Positions 16,870 to 25,850 of a DNA stretch of 64,000 nt are shown piece by piece. This stretch comes from Streptomyces corallincola (lineage in GTDB: Bacteria > Actinomycetota > Actinomycetes > Streptomycetales > Streptomycetaceae): the NCBI RefSeq assembly GCF_019104725.1, contig NZ_JAHRXF010000003.1, positions 186,001 through 250,000 on the forward strand, read 5' to 3'. Made by a program: the position numbers and the translations under genes. Each line of letters opens with the position of its first letter. The stretch's first letter is position 1. The notes under the pieces are model-generated. The model ran no database searches. It saw only the letters and a list, made by a program, of their open reading frames with translations, and had not been told where the DNA came from.

Positions 16870-17955
16870 GTGCCCAACAAGACCCTCGTGGCGGTCGCGG
16901 CCGGTCTCGGTCTCGTCGCGCTCAGCGCGTGCGGCTCCACCGGCGTCACCGGCGGCGGCAAGGCCGGCGCCGACTCCAAGACCGTCACCCTGGTCAGCCA
17001 CGACTCGTGGGCCGTCTCCAAGAACGTGCTCCAGGACTTCGAGAAGCGGTCCGGCTACAAGGTGCGCGTGCTGGAGGACGGCGACGCCGGGCAGGCCGTC
17101 AACAAGGCGATCCTCACCAAGGACAACCCGCAGGGCGACGTCCTGTTCGGCGTGGACAACACCCTGCTCTCCCGCGCCCTCGACAACGGCCTCTTCCAGC
17201 CGTACGCCGCCAAGGGCCTCGCCACGGTCGGCGCCGCCTACCAGCTCGACCGGGACCAGCACCGGGTGACGCCCATCGACTACGGCGACATCTGTGTCAA
17301 CTACGACAAGGCGTACTTCACCGAGCACCACCTCGCCCCGCCGAAGACCTACGCCGATCTGGTCAAGCCCGAGTACAAGAACCTCCTGGTCACCGAGAAC
17401 GCGGCCACCTCCTCGCCCGGCCTCGGCTTCCTGCTCGGCAGCGCCGCCCGTTACGGCGACGACGGCTGGCAGGGCTACTGGAAGAAGCTCCGGGCCAACG
17501 GGGTCAAGGTGGTGGACGGCTGGGAGCAGGCCTACGACCAGGAGTTCTCCGGCTCCTCCGAGGGGAGGAAGGCGGGCGGTGACCGGCCGCTCGTCGTGTC
17601 GTACGCCTCCTCGCCGCCCGCCGAGGTCGTCTACGCGAAGAAGCCCCCGGCCACCGCGCCCACCGGTGTCGTGGACGGCACCTGCTTCCGGCAGATCGAG
17701 TTCGCCGGACTGCTCAGCAACGCGAAGAACACCAAGGGCGGCGAGGCGTTCATCGACTTCCTGCTGACCAAGGAGTTCCAGCAGGACATGCCGCTGAACA
17801 TGTACGTCTACCCGGTGGCCGAGGGCGCGCGGGTGCCCGCCGAGTTCACCACGTACGGTCCGCCCGCCAAGGACCCGGCGACGCTGCCGCCCGCCACCAT
17901 CGCCGCCAACCGCGACCAGTGGGTCAAGACGTGGACCTCGCTCGTACTGAAGTAG
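16870..17955 (+). CDS. thiB: Thiamine ABC transporter, substrate-binding lipoprotein
   Basis: Extracellular binding protein of 361 aa, ThiB/TbpA type. A lipoprotein signal ends in the lipobox LSAC (Cys21). The mature protein starts VTLVSHDSWAVSKNVLQDFEKRSGYKVRVLEDGDAG, and the downstream YGDICVNYDK and LLVTENAATSSPGLGFLLG blocks are typical of thiamine-binding proteins. GTG 16870 is preceded by AGGAGG. The TPP riboswitch immediately upstream strongly supports thiamine (or TPP or a precursor) as ligand. It is first in an overlapping three-gene importer operon. Confidence 0.93.
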   Translation: MPNKTLVAVAAGLGLVALSACGSTGVTGGGKAGADSKTVTLVSHDSWAVSKNVLQDFEKRSGYKVRVLEDGDAGQAVNKAILTKDNPQGDVLFGVDNTLLSRALDNGLFQPYAAKGLATVGAAYQLDRDQHRVTPIDYGDICVNYDKAYFTEHHLAPPKTYADLVKPEYKNLLVTENAATSSPGLGFLLGSAARYGDDGWQGYWKKLRANGVKVVDGWEQAYDQEFSGSSEGRKAGGDRPLVVSYASSPPAEVVYAKKPPATAPTGVVDGTCFRQIEFAGLLSNAKNTKGGEAFIDFLLTKEFQQDMPLNMYVYPVAEGARVPAEFTTYGPPAKDPATLPPATIAANRDQWVKTWTSLVLK

Positions 17956-19610
17956 CCGCCGCGAGGGGACGCGGCCGGGCGCGCGCGGGCGCGGCGCGGC
18001 TGGGGCTGACCGCCCTGCCCGTCGCGTTCTTCGCGGTGTTCTTCGCCTGGCCGGTCGCCGCGATCGTGGCGCGCGGGCTGAGGACGGACACCGGCTGGCA
18101 GCTCGGCCGGATCGCGGACGTGGTGACGCAGCCGGACATCCGGCACGTGCTGTGGTTCACCACCTGGCAGGCGCTCGCCTCCACCGCGCTCACCCTGCTG
18201 CTGGCGCTGCCCGCCGCGTACGTCTTCGCCCGCTTCCGCTTCCCCGGCCGGAACGTGCTGCGCGCGGTGGTCACCGTTCCGTTCGTGCTGCCCACGGTCG
18301 TCGTGGGCAGCGCGTTCCTGGCGCTCGTCGGACGCGGCGGACTGCTGGACGACCTGTGGGGCGTACGGCTGGACACCACGGTGTGGGCGATCCTGCTGGC
18401 GCACGTCTTCTTCAACTACGCGGTCGTCGTCCGTACCGTCGGCGGGCTCTGGGCGCAGCTGGACCCCCGGCAGGAACAGGCCGCCCGGATGCTGGGCGCG
18501 CGGCCGTTCACCGCGTGGCGCACGGTGACACTGCCCGCGCTGGCGCCCGCCGTGGCCGCCGCCGCGCTGATGGTGTTCCTGTTCACCTTCACCTCCTTCG
18601 GGGTCGTGCAGATCCTCGGCGGGCCCACCTTCTCCACCCTGGAGGTGGAGATCTACCGGCAGACCTCCGAGATCTTCGACCTCTCCACGGCCGCCGTGCT
18701 CACCCTCGTGCAGTTCCTCGCCGTCGCCGTCATCCTCGCCGTGCACGCCTGGACCGTACGGCGCCGGGAGACCGCGCTGCGCCTGGTGGACCCCGCCACC
18801 ACCGCCCGCCGCCCGCGCGGCGCCGGGCAGTGGGCGCTGCTCACCGGGGTCCTCGCCACCATCGCCGTGCTGCTCCTCCTGCCGCTCGCCGTGCTGGTCC
18901 AACGCTCCCTGGACGCCCCGGACTTCGCGTACTACCGGGCGCTCACCGACGCCGACGGGGGGACGTTCCTGGTGGCGCCGCTGCACGCGGTGTGGACCTC
19001 GCTGGAGTACGCCGTCGCCGCCACCGCCGTCGCGCTGCTGGTCGGGGGCCTGGCCGCCGCCGCGCTGACCCGGCGGAACACCGGGCGTCTGATGCGCGGG
19101 TTCGACGCGCTGCTGATGCTGCCGCTCGGGGTGTCCGCCGTGACCGTCGGCTTCGGGTTCCTGATCGCGCTGGACCGGCCGCCGCTGGACCTGCGCGACT
19201 CCTGGCTGCTGGTGCCGCTGGCGCAGGCGCTGGTCGGCGCCCCCTTCGTCGTACGGACCATGCTGCCGGTGCTGCGGGCGGTGGACGGGCGGCTCAGGGA
19301 GGCCGCCGCCGTGCTCGGGGCGTCGCCGTGGCGGGTGTGGCGCGAGGTCGATCTGCCGCTGGTGCGGCGGGCGTTGCTCATCGCGGCCGGGTTCGCCTTC
19401 GCCGTGTCCCTCGGGGAGTTCGGCGCCACCGTGTTCATCGCGCGGCCCGACAATCCGACCCTGCCCGTCGCCGTGGCCCGGCTGCTGAGCCGCCCCGGCG
19501 ATCTCAACTACGGCCAGGCGATGGCCCTTTCGACGATTCTGATGCTGGTGTGCGCGGTCTCCCTGCTGGTACTGGAGCGGCTGCGCACCGACCGGACCGG
19601 GGAGTTCTGA
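17931..19610 (+). CDS. thiP: Thiamine ABC transporter, fused permease
   Basis: Permease of 559 aa with two fused MetI-like halves, about 12 membrane segments in all. Each half has its ATPase-docking EAA loop: RQEQAARMLGARPFTAWRTVTLPAL in the first and LREAAAVLGASPWRVWREVDLPLV in the second. The fused architecture matches ThiP. GTG 17931 overlaps the thiB end by 25 bp; GTG 17919 is also in frame. Translation is likely coupled to thiB. Confidence 0.92.
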   Translation: MDLARTEVAAARGRGRARAGAARLGLTALPVAFFAVFFAWPVAAIVARGLRTDTGWQLGRIADVVTQPDIRHVLWFTTWQALASTALTLLLALPAAYVFARFRFPGRNVLRAVVTVPFVLPTVVVGSAFLALVGRGGLLDDLWGVRLDTTVWAILLAHVFFNYAVVVRTVGGLWAQLDPRQEQAARMLGARPFTAWRTVTLPALAPAVAAAALMVFLFTFTSFGVVQILGGPTFSTLEVEIYRQTSEIFDLSTAAVLTLVQFLAVAVILAVHAWTVRRRETALRLVDPATTARRPRGAGQWALLTGVLATIAVLLLLPLAVLVQRSLDAPDFAYYRALTDADGGTFLVAPLHAVWTSLEYAVAATAVALLVGGLAAAALTRRNTGRLMRGFDALLMLPLGVSAVTVGFGFLIALDRPPLDLRDSWLLVPLAQALVGAPFVVRTMLPVLRAVDGRLREAAAVLGASPWRVWREVDLPLVRRALLIAAGFAFAVSLGEFGATVFIARPDNPTLPVAVARLLSRPGDLNYGQAMALSTILMLVCAVSLLVLERLRTDRTGEF

Positions 19611-19653
19611 TGCGTACGTGGACGCGACCGGCCCCGCCGAGCGGGGAGTTCCG

Positions 19654-20691
19654 ATGCTGCTGAGCCTCGAAGACGCGACCGTACGCTTCGGCGGTCGTCC
19701 CGTGCTGGACGGCGTCGCCCTCGATGTGGCCGAGCACGAGGTGGTGTGCGTCCTCGGCCCCAGCGGCAGCGGTAAGTCCACCCTTCTCCGTGCGGTCGCC
19801 GGGCTCCAACCCCTCGACGCCGGGCGGGTGTTGCTGGACGGCCGGGATCAGAGCGGGGTGCCCGCGCACCGGCGCGGAGTGGGCCTGATGTTCCAGGACC
19901 ACCAGCTCTTTCCGCAGCGCGACGTCGGTGGCAACGTCGCCTTTGGGCCGCGCATGCACAAGGTGTCCAGGGCCGAACGGGACGCGGAGACCGGGCGGTT
20001 GCTCGACCTCGTCGGGCTGCCGGGCGCCGCGCGCCGGGCCGTCGCCGGACTCTCCGGCGGCGAACAGCAGCGCGTCGCGCTCGCCCGGGCGCTCGCTCCC
20101 CGGCCCCGGCTGCTGATGCTGGACGAACCCCTCGGCCAGCTCGACCGCTCGCTGCGCGAACGCCTGGTGGTCGAACTCCGGGAACTCTTCGGGCGGTTGG
20201 GCACGACCGTGCTCGCCGTCACGCACGACCAGGGCGAGGCGTTCGCGCTGGCCGACCGGGTGGTGGTGATGCGGGACGGGCGGATCGCCCAGTCCGGTAC
20301 GCCCCTCGACGTGTGGCAGCGCCCGGCGGACGAGTTCGTCGCGCGCTTCCTCGGCTTCGACAACGTCGTCCCCGGCACCGTCGCGGGCGGCTGCGCGGAC
20401 ACCCCCTGGGGCAAGCTCCCCGTCCCCGACGGCTCCCCGCAGGGCGAGCACCCGGTGCTGGTGCGGCCCGCCGGGGTGCGGCTGCTCCCCGCCGACGAGG
20501 GGCGTCCCTGCACGGTTACCGCCCGCACCTTCAAGGGCACCCACGTCGCCGTACGGCTCCTGCCGCGCGACGGCGGCCCGGCCCTGGAGGCGGCCTGCGC
20601 GCTGCGGTCGGCGCCGGAGACCGGGGACGCGGTGGGCGTGGAGTTCGACGCGGAGGAGACGGTCGTCCTGCGTCAACAGCCTTCTGGGTGA
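19654..20691 (+). CDS. thiQ: Thiamine-type ABC transporter ATP-binding protein
   Basis: ATPase of 345 aa. Walker A GPSGSGKST (35-43), Q-loop MFQDHQLFPQR, signature LSGGEQQRVALARAL, Walker B LLMLDEPLGQLD and the switch His in AVTHDQGEA are all present. The C-terminal ~110 residues form a TOBE-like regulatory domain, longer than the E. coli ThiQ. ATG 19654 follows GCGGGGAG; GTG 19618 would add 12 residues. It is the last gene of the TPP-controlled operon, and a bidirectional terminator follows at 20712-20748. Confidence 0.9.
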   Translation: MLLSLEDATVRFGGRPVLDGVALDVAEHEVVCVLGPSGSGKSTLLRAVAGLQPLDAGRVLLDGRDQSGVPAHRRGVGLMFQDHQLFPQRDVGGNVAFGPRMHKVSRAERDAETGRLLDLVGLPGAARRAVAGLSGGEQQRVALARALAPRPRLLMLDEPLGQLDRSLRERLVVELRELFGRLGTTVLAVTHDQGEAFALADRVVVMRDGRIAQSGTPLDVWQRPADEFVARFLGFDNVVPGTVAGGCADTPWGKLPVPDGSPQGEHPVLVRPAGVRLLPADEGRPCTVTARTFKGTHVAVRLLPRDGGPALEAACALRSAPETGDAVGVEFDAEETVVLRQQPSG

Positions 20692-20711
20692 GAGTGGTTG
20701 ACGCGGTACGA

Positions 20712-20748
20712 CGGCGGCCCGTCTCCCTCCTGGGGAGACGGGCCGCCG
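20712..20748. terminator. Bidirectional terminator between thiQ and the LAETG gene
   Basis: Perfect 16-bp inverted repeat, CGGCGGCCCGTCTCCC (20712-20727) with GGGAGACGGGCCGCCG (20733-20748), loop 5 nt. It serves both convergent genes. Confidence 0.88.
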
Positions 20749-20771
20749 CTGTGTACGTGGGTGCTGCGGGG

Positions 20772-21470
20772 TCAGCTGTTGCCGTTGGCCCCGCGGCGGC
20801 GCATGCCGAACCAGACGGCTCCGCCGCCGACGACGACCAAGGCGCCCGCGACGCCCGCGATCAGGCCGGTGTTGGAGTTGGCACCGGTCTCGGCGAGGTT
20901 GGAGTCACCGACGGCCGGGGACGGTGCGTTGTCGCTCGGGACGGCACTGGCCGGAGCGGTGGAGGTGCTCTCGGAGGCCGACGGCGTCGGGGACGCGTCG
21001 GTCCTGGAGGGCGTCGGGGACGGCTCGGTGGAGGCCGGAGGGGTGCTCGCGGGCGCCGACTCGGTCGCGCAGCCCTTGGCGGGGGTGGTGAGGGCCGGGG
21101 AGATGTCCGCGTCCACCTGGCCGCGGTTGGCGGTGACGTGGATGCGGTACGTGGTGTCCGCCTTCCAGTCCTCCTGGAAGGTCAGCAGGGTGCCCGCCGA
21201 CGAACCCTTGACCGTCTGCGGCTGCCCGGCCTGCGTCTCGACACCGGCGAGGCTCTTGACGAACAGCGTCACCTCGGCCTCGGCGCCCGAGCGGTCGATG
21301 TCCTTGACGGTGATGGTGCCCTTGCCGCCGTCACACGCGGCGGTGGCGGAGAAGTCCTTGATGTCGCACGCGAGTGCCTGCCCGGCCAGACCGAGAGCGA
21401 GCGCGGCGGACGCGGAGGCGACACCCAGGACGCGCACGGAACGGCGTGCGCCACGACGAGATATGGACAA
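20772..21470 (-). CDS. LAETG-anchored secreted surface protein
   Basis: Secreted protein of 232 aa. The signal peptide starts with [13 protein letters not shown] and ends near ALA-CD (about residue 35). Next comes a ~100-residue beta-rich domain with three cysteines ([30 protein letters not shown]...). A Ser/Thr/Pro-rich wall-spanning region follows, then LAETG (about 197-201), a membrane helix and an RRRGANGNS tail. LAxTG is the motif used by streptomycete class E sortases, so covalent attachment to peptidoglycan is expected. The ligand or partner is unknown. A strong consensus promoter lies at 21567-21594. Confidence 0.9.
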   Translation of the reverse strand: MSISRRGARRSVRVLGVASASAALALGLAGQALACDIKDFSATAACDGGKGTITVKDIDRSGAEAEVTLFVKSLAGVETQAGQPQTVKGSSAGTLLTFQEDWKADTTYRIHVTANRGQVDADISPALTTPAKGCATESAPASTPPASTEPSPTPSRTDASPTPSASESTSTAPASAVPSDNAPSPAVGDSNLAETGANSNTGLIAGVAGALVVVGGGAVWFGMRRRGANGNS

Positions 21471-21566
21471 AGTCTGTCCTTTTCAGAGTGCATAACTGCG
21501 GGGGGCTGAGGGGGAGTTGGGACGAGAACGTGAAGGCGTCCCAGCGCCCCCTGGGAGTCTCACTGG

Positions 21567-21594
21567 TCTATAAGCGCCCCGTAAGAACTGTCAA
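21567..21594 (-). promoter_or_regulatory. Sigma70-like promoter of the LAETG gene
   Basis: Read on the minus strand: TTGACA (21594-21589), a 16-bp spacer, then TATAGA (21572-21567). This near-consensus housekeeping promoter is unusual for such a GC-rich genome. The -10 ends 97 bp from the start codon. Confidence 0.75.
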
Positions 21595-21632
21595 CGCCCA
21601 AACGGCACATGCCCGTCGGCTTTACCTTCTTA

Positions 21633-22769
21633 TTAACTGCCGAGACGTTTCAGCGCCGCCGGAGCCTGCTCGATCCGGTCAACGAGGGCGATACGGGACT
21701 CCATCTCCCGTCCCCGGGCGAGCGCCTGGAGAAGCGGCCAGACGGGCAGGGTCCGCGTCCAGTGCTCCTCGTCCACGAGCACCATCGGGGTGGGCCCGCC
21801 GCGCGAGCCGTAGTAGTTGGGTGTCGCGTTGTCGAAGACCTCCTGCACGGTGCCGGCCGCGCCGGGCAGGAACACCACCCCGGCCGTCGAGCGGGCCAGC
21901 AGTCCGTCCTCGCGGGTGGCGTTGGCGAAGTACTTGGCGATGTGCGCGGCGAAGGCGTTCGGCGGCTCGTGGCCGTAGAACCAGGTGGGGATCCCCACCG
22001 AAGGGCCGCCCTCCGGGAAGCGCGCCCGCACCTCGAACGCGGCCCGCGCCCAGTCGGTCACCGACGGCCGGAACGACGGGGTCTTGCCGAGGGTGCGCAG
22101 CGCGTCCTCCAGCATGGCGTCGCCGTAGGGAGCCGCGTAGGCACCGAGGTTGGCCGCCTCCATCGCGCCGGGGCCGCCCCCGGTGGCGACCGTGAACCCG
22201 GACCGGGCCAGCTCCCGGCCGAGCCGCGCGGCACCCGCGTAGGCGTCGGTGCCGCGCTCCATCGCGTGGCCGCCCATGACGCCCACCACCGGCTGCCCGG
22301 CGAGGAGTTCGTCCAGCGCGTCGGAGACGGACTCGTCGTGCACCGCGCGGAGCATCGAGGCGAAGACGTCGCCGTCGGACCTGGTCCGCCGGAACCACGC
22401 GTAGGCCCGCGCGTCCGGTGTCGCGTCGTAGCCGTCCGCGAGCGAGGCGAACAACTCGTCGGGGGTGTGGACGAATCCGCGGTACGGGTCGAAGGGGAGG
22501 CCCGGCACCGGCGGGAAGACCAGGGCGCCGGACGCGCGGACGCGGGCGGACGCCTCCGGGGCCATCGGACAGCCGAGGAAGACGGCGCCCTCGGTGTCGA
22601 GGGCGAGCAACTCCGCGGTGCGGTCGGTCAGATCGACGGCCTGCACGCGGTACCGGGCGAGCGAGCCGTGCGCGGCCACCACCCGGTCGAACTCCGCGAG
22701 CGACTCGATCTCCTGGTCATGGGCGGCCCGGTGCGGCTGGGCGGGTATCGAAGAGGACACCCCGCCCAT
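21633..22769 (-). CDS. LOG-family Rossmann-fold protein
   Basis: Protein of 378 aa. The C-terminal two thirds match the LOG (lysine-decarboxylase-like) nucleotide-binding fold: VVGVMGGHAMERGTDAYAGAARLGRELARSGFTVATGGGPGAMEAANLGAY, and VVFLPGAAGTVQEVFDNATPNYYG. The usual PGGxGTxxE motif reads PGAAGTVQE, with the second Gly changed to Ala. The family cleaves nucleoside 5'-monophosphate N-glycosidic bonds, for example in cytokinin activation, but the substrate here is unknown. An extra ~130-residue N-terminal region is not part of the small LOG enzymes. Confidence 0.82.
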   Translation of the reverse strand: MGGVSSSIPAQPHRAAHDQEIESLAEFDRVVAAHGSLARYRVQAVDLTDRTAELLALDTEGAVFLGCPMAPEASARVRASGALVFPPVPGLPFDPYRGFVHTPDELFASLADGYDATPDARAYAWFRRTRSDGDVFASMLRAVHDESVSDALDELLAGQPVVGVMGGHAMERGTDAYAGAARLGRELARSGFTVATGGGPGAMEAANLGAYAAPYGDAMLEDALRTLGKTPSFRPSVTDWARAAFEVRARFPEGGPSVGIPTWFYGHEPPNAFAAHIAKYFANATREDGLLARSTAGVVFLPGAAGTVQEVFDNATPNYYGSRGGPTPMVLVDEEHWTRTLPVWPLLQALARGREMESRIALVDRIEQAPAALKRLGS

Positions 22770-22865
22770 GCTACGGACGGCCGGGCCGGACGGACGCGGT
22801 CCGGCGACCGGCCGCCCGGACCGTCACCGCGCACCGGCCGCCACCACCGCGCGGCGGGGCAGGGG

Positions 22866-23273
22866 TCAGCCCTCGGCGACCGCCGGGTCCATCCACACGA
22901 CCTCCCAGGAGTGCCCGTCGAGGTCGTCGAAACCGCGGCCGTACATGAACCCCTGGTCCTGGGTGTCGCCGTGCGCGGTACCGCCCGCCGCGATGGCCCG
23001 CTCCACCAGCTCGTCCACCTTCGCGCGGCTCTCGGCGCTCAGGCAGAGCAGCACCTCGCTGGCCTTGGCCGAGTCCACGACCTCCTTGTCCGTGAACCGC
23101 GCGTAGTGCTCGCGGGTCATGAACATCGCCACGACGGTGTCGCTGATGACGGCGCTCACGCACTCCTCGGTGCTGAACCGCTCGTTGACCGTCCAGCCCA
23201 GCTCCGTCACGAACCTCCGGGTGGCGGGGACATCGGAGGTGACCAGGTTCACGAAGATCATCTGCTGGTACAT
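22866..23273 (-). CDS. VOC (glyoxalase/bleomycin-resistance fold) protein
   Basis: Protein of 135 aa with paired beta-alpha-beta-beta-beta units. MIFVNLVTSDVPATRRFVTELGWTVNERFS opens the first, and RGFDDLDGHSWEVVWMDPAVAEG is the typical C-terminal end with its metal-site Glu. No signal or membrane segment is seen. Members include metal-dependent lyases, dioxygenases and drug-binding proteins, and the function cannot be chosen from sequence. ATG 23273 follows CCAGGGAGAGA. Confidence 0.85.
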   Translation of the reverse strand: MYQQMIFVNLVTSDVPATRRFVTELGWTVNERFSTEECVSAVISDTVVAMFMTREHYARFTDKEVVDSAKASEVLLCLSAESRAKVDELVERAIAAGGTAHGDTQDQGFMYGRGFDDLDGHSWEVVWMDPAVAEG

Positions 23274-23412
23274 GGGTCTCTCCCTGGAGGGTCCTGGGCG
23301 CGTCTGCCGCGCTCACGGAAAAAGACGGCGGGCCGCCGGAAAACTCATCGGCGGCCCGGACATCTCCTCGTCACGACGGGGTCGGCCGGGCGCTCGCGCC
23401 CGGTGGGTTCCC

Positions 23413-24858
23413 TCAGCGCGTCCCCGGCAGCGCCGCCAGTTCCGCGATCAGCAGGGCCAGCGCGCCGAACACCACGACCAGCACCCCGGCCCGCAGCAGG
23501 GCGGCCCCCCGCAGCATCGAGCGGGGGGCGCCGAGGCGGACCAGCGCGGCGGTGGTACCGGCGCGGTCCTGGCGTGCCTCCACGGCCGCCGTCAGCAGGG
23601 TCGCCACCGTGCAGCCCACCACCACGCCCGCGCCCAGCAGCGCGAGCGGCCCGAAGGAGGCGGCGGGCCCCCGGTACAGCACGGTCAGCGCGTACGCGGC
23701 CGAGCCGACCGCGCAGACCACACCGAGCGGGCGGCCGATCCGTACGGCCTCGGCCATCAGGCCCCGGCCCGCGAGCAGCCGCAGCGCGCCCGGCCGGACC
23801 GCCTGCGTCAACTGCCCGCAGAGATAGGTGAGTCCGGGGGCCGCGAGGACCAGTCCGAACGCGGTCACCGCCCAGCCGATTAGGACCGTGGTCGCCTCCG
23901 CCGGGAGCGCGGTGAGCGCCCGGACGGACAGCGCGGGGCCCCCGTACGCCTGCGCGGCCAGGCCCGCCGCGAGGGCGGCGACGCCCCAGGGCAGCCCGGC
24001 GGGGACCTCGCGGGTGGGCTCGTCGGCGAGGAGGGAGGCGTCGTCGTCGCCCCGCTCGTCCTCAGGGGCGCGGTCCCCGGCCAACGGGTCCCCGTCCGCC
24101 GGGTCCTGGGGCGCGTGGTCGTCGGGCGCCTCCGTCGCCGTACCCGTACGGGCCTCCGGCGTGCCGCTGCCGTCGCCGGGCGCCGGGACCGTCCCCACGG
24201 CGGTCGTACCGGGACCCGGCTCCGCGGCCACCGCGCCCGCGCGGGCCCGTGCGCCGAACCTGCCGTACGCGCCGAACGTCTCGCGGGGCGCCGCCGTGTC
24301 GGTGTGGCCACCGAGGCCGCGGACGACCCGGCGGCGTGCCGGGCGGGGGTCGCGGCGCGGGCGCAGGGCCAGGCCCACGGCCGCGCAGGCGAGCACCGGG
24401 ACGACCGCGAGGAGGGTCAGCGCCGCCGGGACCGGGAACGGGCGCCCGGCGGCGAGGAACTGGCGGCCCGCGCGGTCGAAGGGCAGGCCGGACAGGTCGC
24501 CGCGCAGGTGCAGGAAGAACAGCAGCGCCAGCAGCGAGCCGAGGACGGTCGCCAGCGCCGTGGTGAGCACCGAGACCAGGGTCAGCCGGGCCGGGCCGAG
24601 GCCCACGGCGGACAGCCCCGGCCGGGGCCGGGTGCCGGGGTCGGTGCGGGCCACCGCCGGTGCGAAGTACACGGTGGCCGCGACCGGTACCACGCACCAG
24701 GCGAGCCGCAGCGCGGCACCCGCCGTACCGGGGTGGCCGAGGGCGTGCCCGAGGGCACCGAGGAGGAGGAAGCCGGTGCCCGCCGAGGCCGCCGCCACCA
24801 GCAGGCGGCGGAACTGCACGGCGGGACGGCCCGCGCGGGTCAGACGGAGAGCGACCAC
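23413..24858 (-). CDS. ABC transporter permease, multi-span
   Basis: Membrane protein of 481 aa with roughly ten hydrophobic segments. An acidic, proline-rich cytoplasmic or extracytoplasmic insert lies at about residues 205-275 (DPADGDPLAGDRAPEDERGD, then DDASLLADEP). It is encoded directly after an ABC ATPase, whose stop overlaps its GTG start by 19 bp, so it is the membrane partner. It shows a loose FtsX/MacB-like layout without a recognised large periplasmic domain. The substrate is unknown; possible roles are export of lipids, peptides or antibiotics. Confidence 0.78.
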   Translation of the reverse strand: MVALRLTRAGRPAVQFRRLLVAAASAGTGFLLLGALGHALGHPGTAGAALRLAWCVVPVAATVYFAPAVARTDPGTRPRPGLSAVGLGPARLTLVSVLTTALATVLGSLLALLFFLHLRGDLSGLPFDRAGRQFLAAGRPFPVPAALTLLAVVPVLACAAVGLALRPRRDPRPARRRVVRGLGGHTDTAAPRETFGAYGRFGARARAGAVAAEPGPGTTAVGTVPAPGDGSGTPEARTGTATEAPDDHAPQDPADGDPLAGDRAPEDERGDDDASLLADEPTREVPAGLPWGVAALAAGLAAQAYGGPALSVRALTALPAEATTVLIGWAVTAFGLVLAAPGLTYLCGQLTQAVRPGALRLLAGRGLMAEAVRIGRPLGVVCAVGSAAYALTVLYRGPAASFGPLALLGAGVVVGCTVATLLTAAVEARQDRAGTTAALVRLGAPRSMLRGAALLRAGVLVVVFGALALLIAELAALPGTR

Positions 24859-25580
24859 GCGGCCCGGCCCTCCGTCTCCGTCGTCTCCGGCAGGTGCACG
24901 GTCTTCACGCGCCGCCCGTCCAGCAGCGACACCGTGCGGTCCGCGAGCGCCGCCGTCTCGGAGTCGTGCGTGGCCAGCACCACGGTGATGCCGTGCGAGC
25001 GGGCGGCGGTGGTGAGGGTGCGCAGCGCGTGCGCGCGGTCGGCGCGGTGCAGGGGCGCGGTCGGCTCGTCCGCGAACAGCACGGTCGGGCCGCCGGCGAG
25101 GGCACGCGCGACGCACACCCGCTGCCGCTCGGCCAGCGTCAGCGAGCGCGGACGCCTGCGGGCCCGCTCGCCCACGTCCAGCCGCTCCAGCCACTCCAGC
25201 GCGGCGGCCTTGGCCCGGCGGCGGCCCGTGCCACGCAGCATCAGCGGCAGCGCCGCGTTCTCCCAGGCGTTCAGCTCCGGTACGAGGACGGGGGCGGGGT
25301 CGATCCAGCCGTACCGGTCGCGGCGCAGCCGTTCGCGGGCGACGGGTCCCAGCGTGTGGGTGGGGGCGCTGTTGAACCAGATCTCGCCCTGGTCGGGCCG
25401 CACCTGCCCGGAGAGGCAGCGCAGCAGGGTGGTCTTGCCGCTGCCGCGCGGGCCGCAGACGGCGAGGATCTCGCCCTCCCGCACGCCGAGCGAGATCCCG
25501 GCGATACCGGGGGAGCCGTCACGGTGGGTGAAGTGCAGCGACCGTGCCCACAGCACGTCGTTGTCCGGCGGGGCGTCCAT
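24840..25580 (-). CDS. ABC transporter ATP-binding protein with atypical signature
   Basis: ATPase of 246 aa, MacB/LolD-like in size. Walker A GPRGSGKT (43-50), Walker B VLFADEPTAP and switch His LATHDSET are present. The signature normally reading LSGGQ is LTLAERQ, and the Q-loop position is an unusual GWIDPAPVLVPELNAWENA. ATP hydrolysis may therefore be reduced or differently controlled. ATG 25580 was chosen because a GAGGTG lies just upstream; the longer frame to 25649 adds a non-conserved arginine-rich stretch. It pairs with the permease downstream. Confidence 0.85.
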   Translation of the reverse strand: MDAPPDNDVLWARSLHFTHRDGSPGIAGISLGVREGEILAVCGPRGSGKTTLLRCLSGQVRPDQGEIWFNSAPTHTLGPVARERLRRDRYGWIDPAPVLVPELNAWENAALPLMLRGTGRRRAKAAALEWLERLDVGERARRRPRSLTLAERQRVCVARALAGGPTVLFADEPTAPLHRADRAHALRTLTTAARSHGITVVLATHDSETAALADRTVSLLDGRRVKTVHLPETTETEGRAAWSLSV

Positions 25581-25815
25581 TGGCGTACACCTCGGTTCTG
25601 ATCCGTATTCCCGTGCCCGGTCCCTGCCGGGGCCGCCCCGTCGGGTCACGCCGCGCCCGTTGCCGGGGGTGTGACGAAAGGGCCTTCCGGGGGAACGAGA
25701 GCCTGGGCCGATCGGTCACTGGGCACGCTAGGCAGCCGCCGCCGGGCTGCCGGGACAGCACACGGCCCCGGACCGCCGTTCCCACTCGAACGGACGGCAC
25801 CGGGGCCGCGGCCGG

Positions 25816-25831
25816 TCATCCGATCGGATGA
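25816..25831. promoter_or_regulatory. 16-bp perfect palindrome between aminotransferase and ABC genes
   Basis: TCATCCGATCGGATGA is fully self-complementary. It lies 20 bp past the aminotransferase stop and 236 bp before the ABC ATPase start. It could be an operator for a dimeric repressor or a short terminator stem. Confidence 0.4.
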
Positions 25832-25850
25832 ACGACCCCACGCCGGGGGC

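Noticed and set aside
25519..25800. 93-codon minus-strand frame upstream of the ABC ATPase
   Set aside because: Arg/Pro-rich shadow overlapping the ATPase start, no family resemblance.
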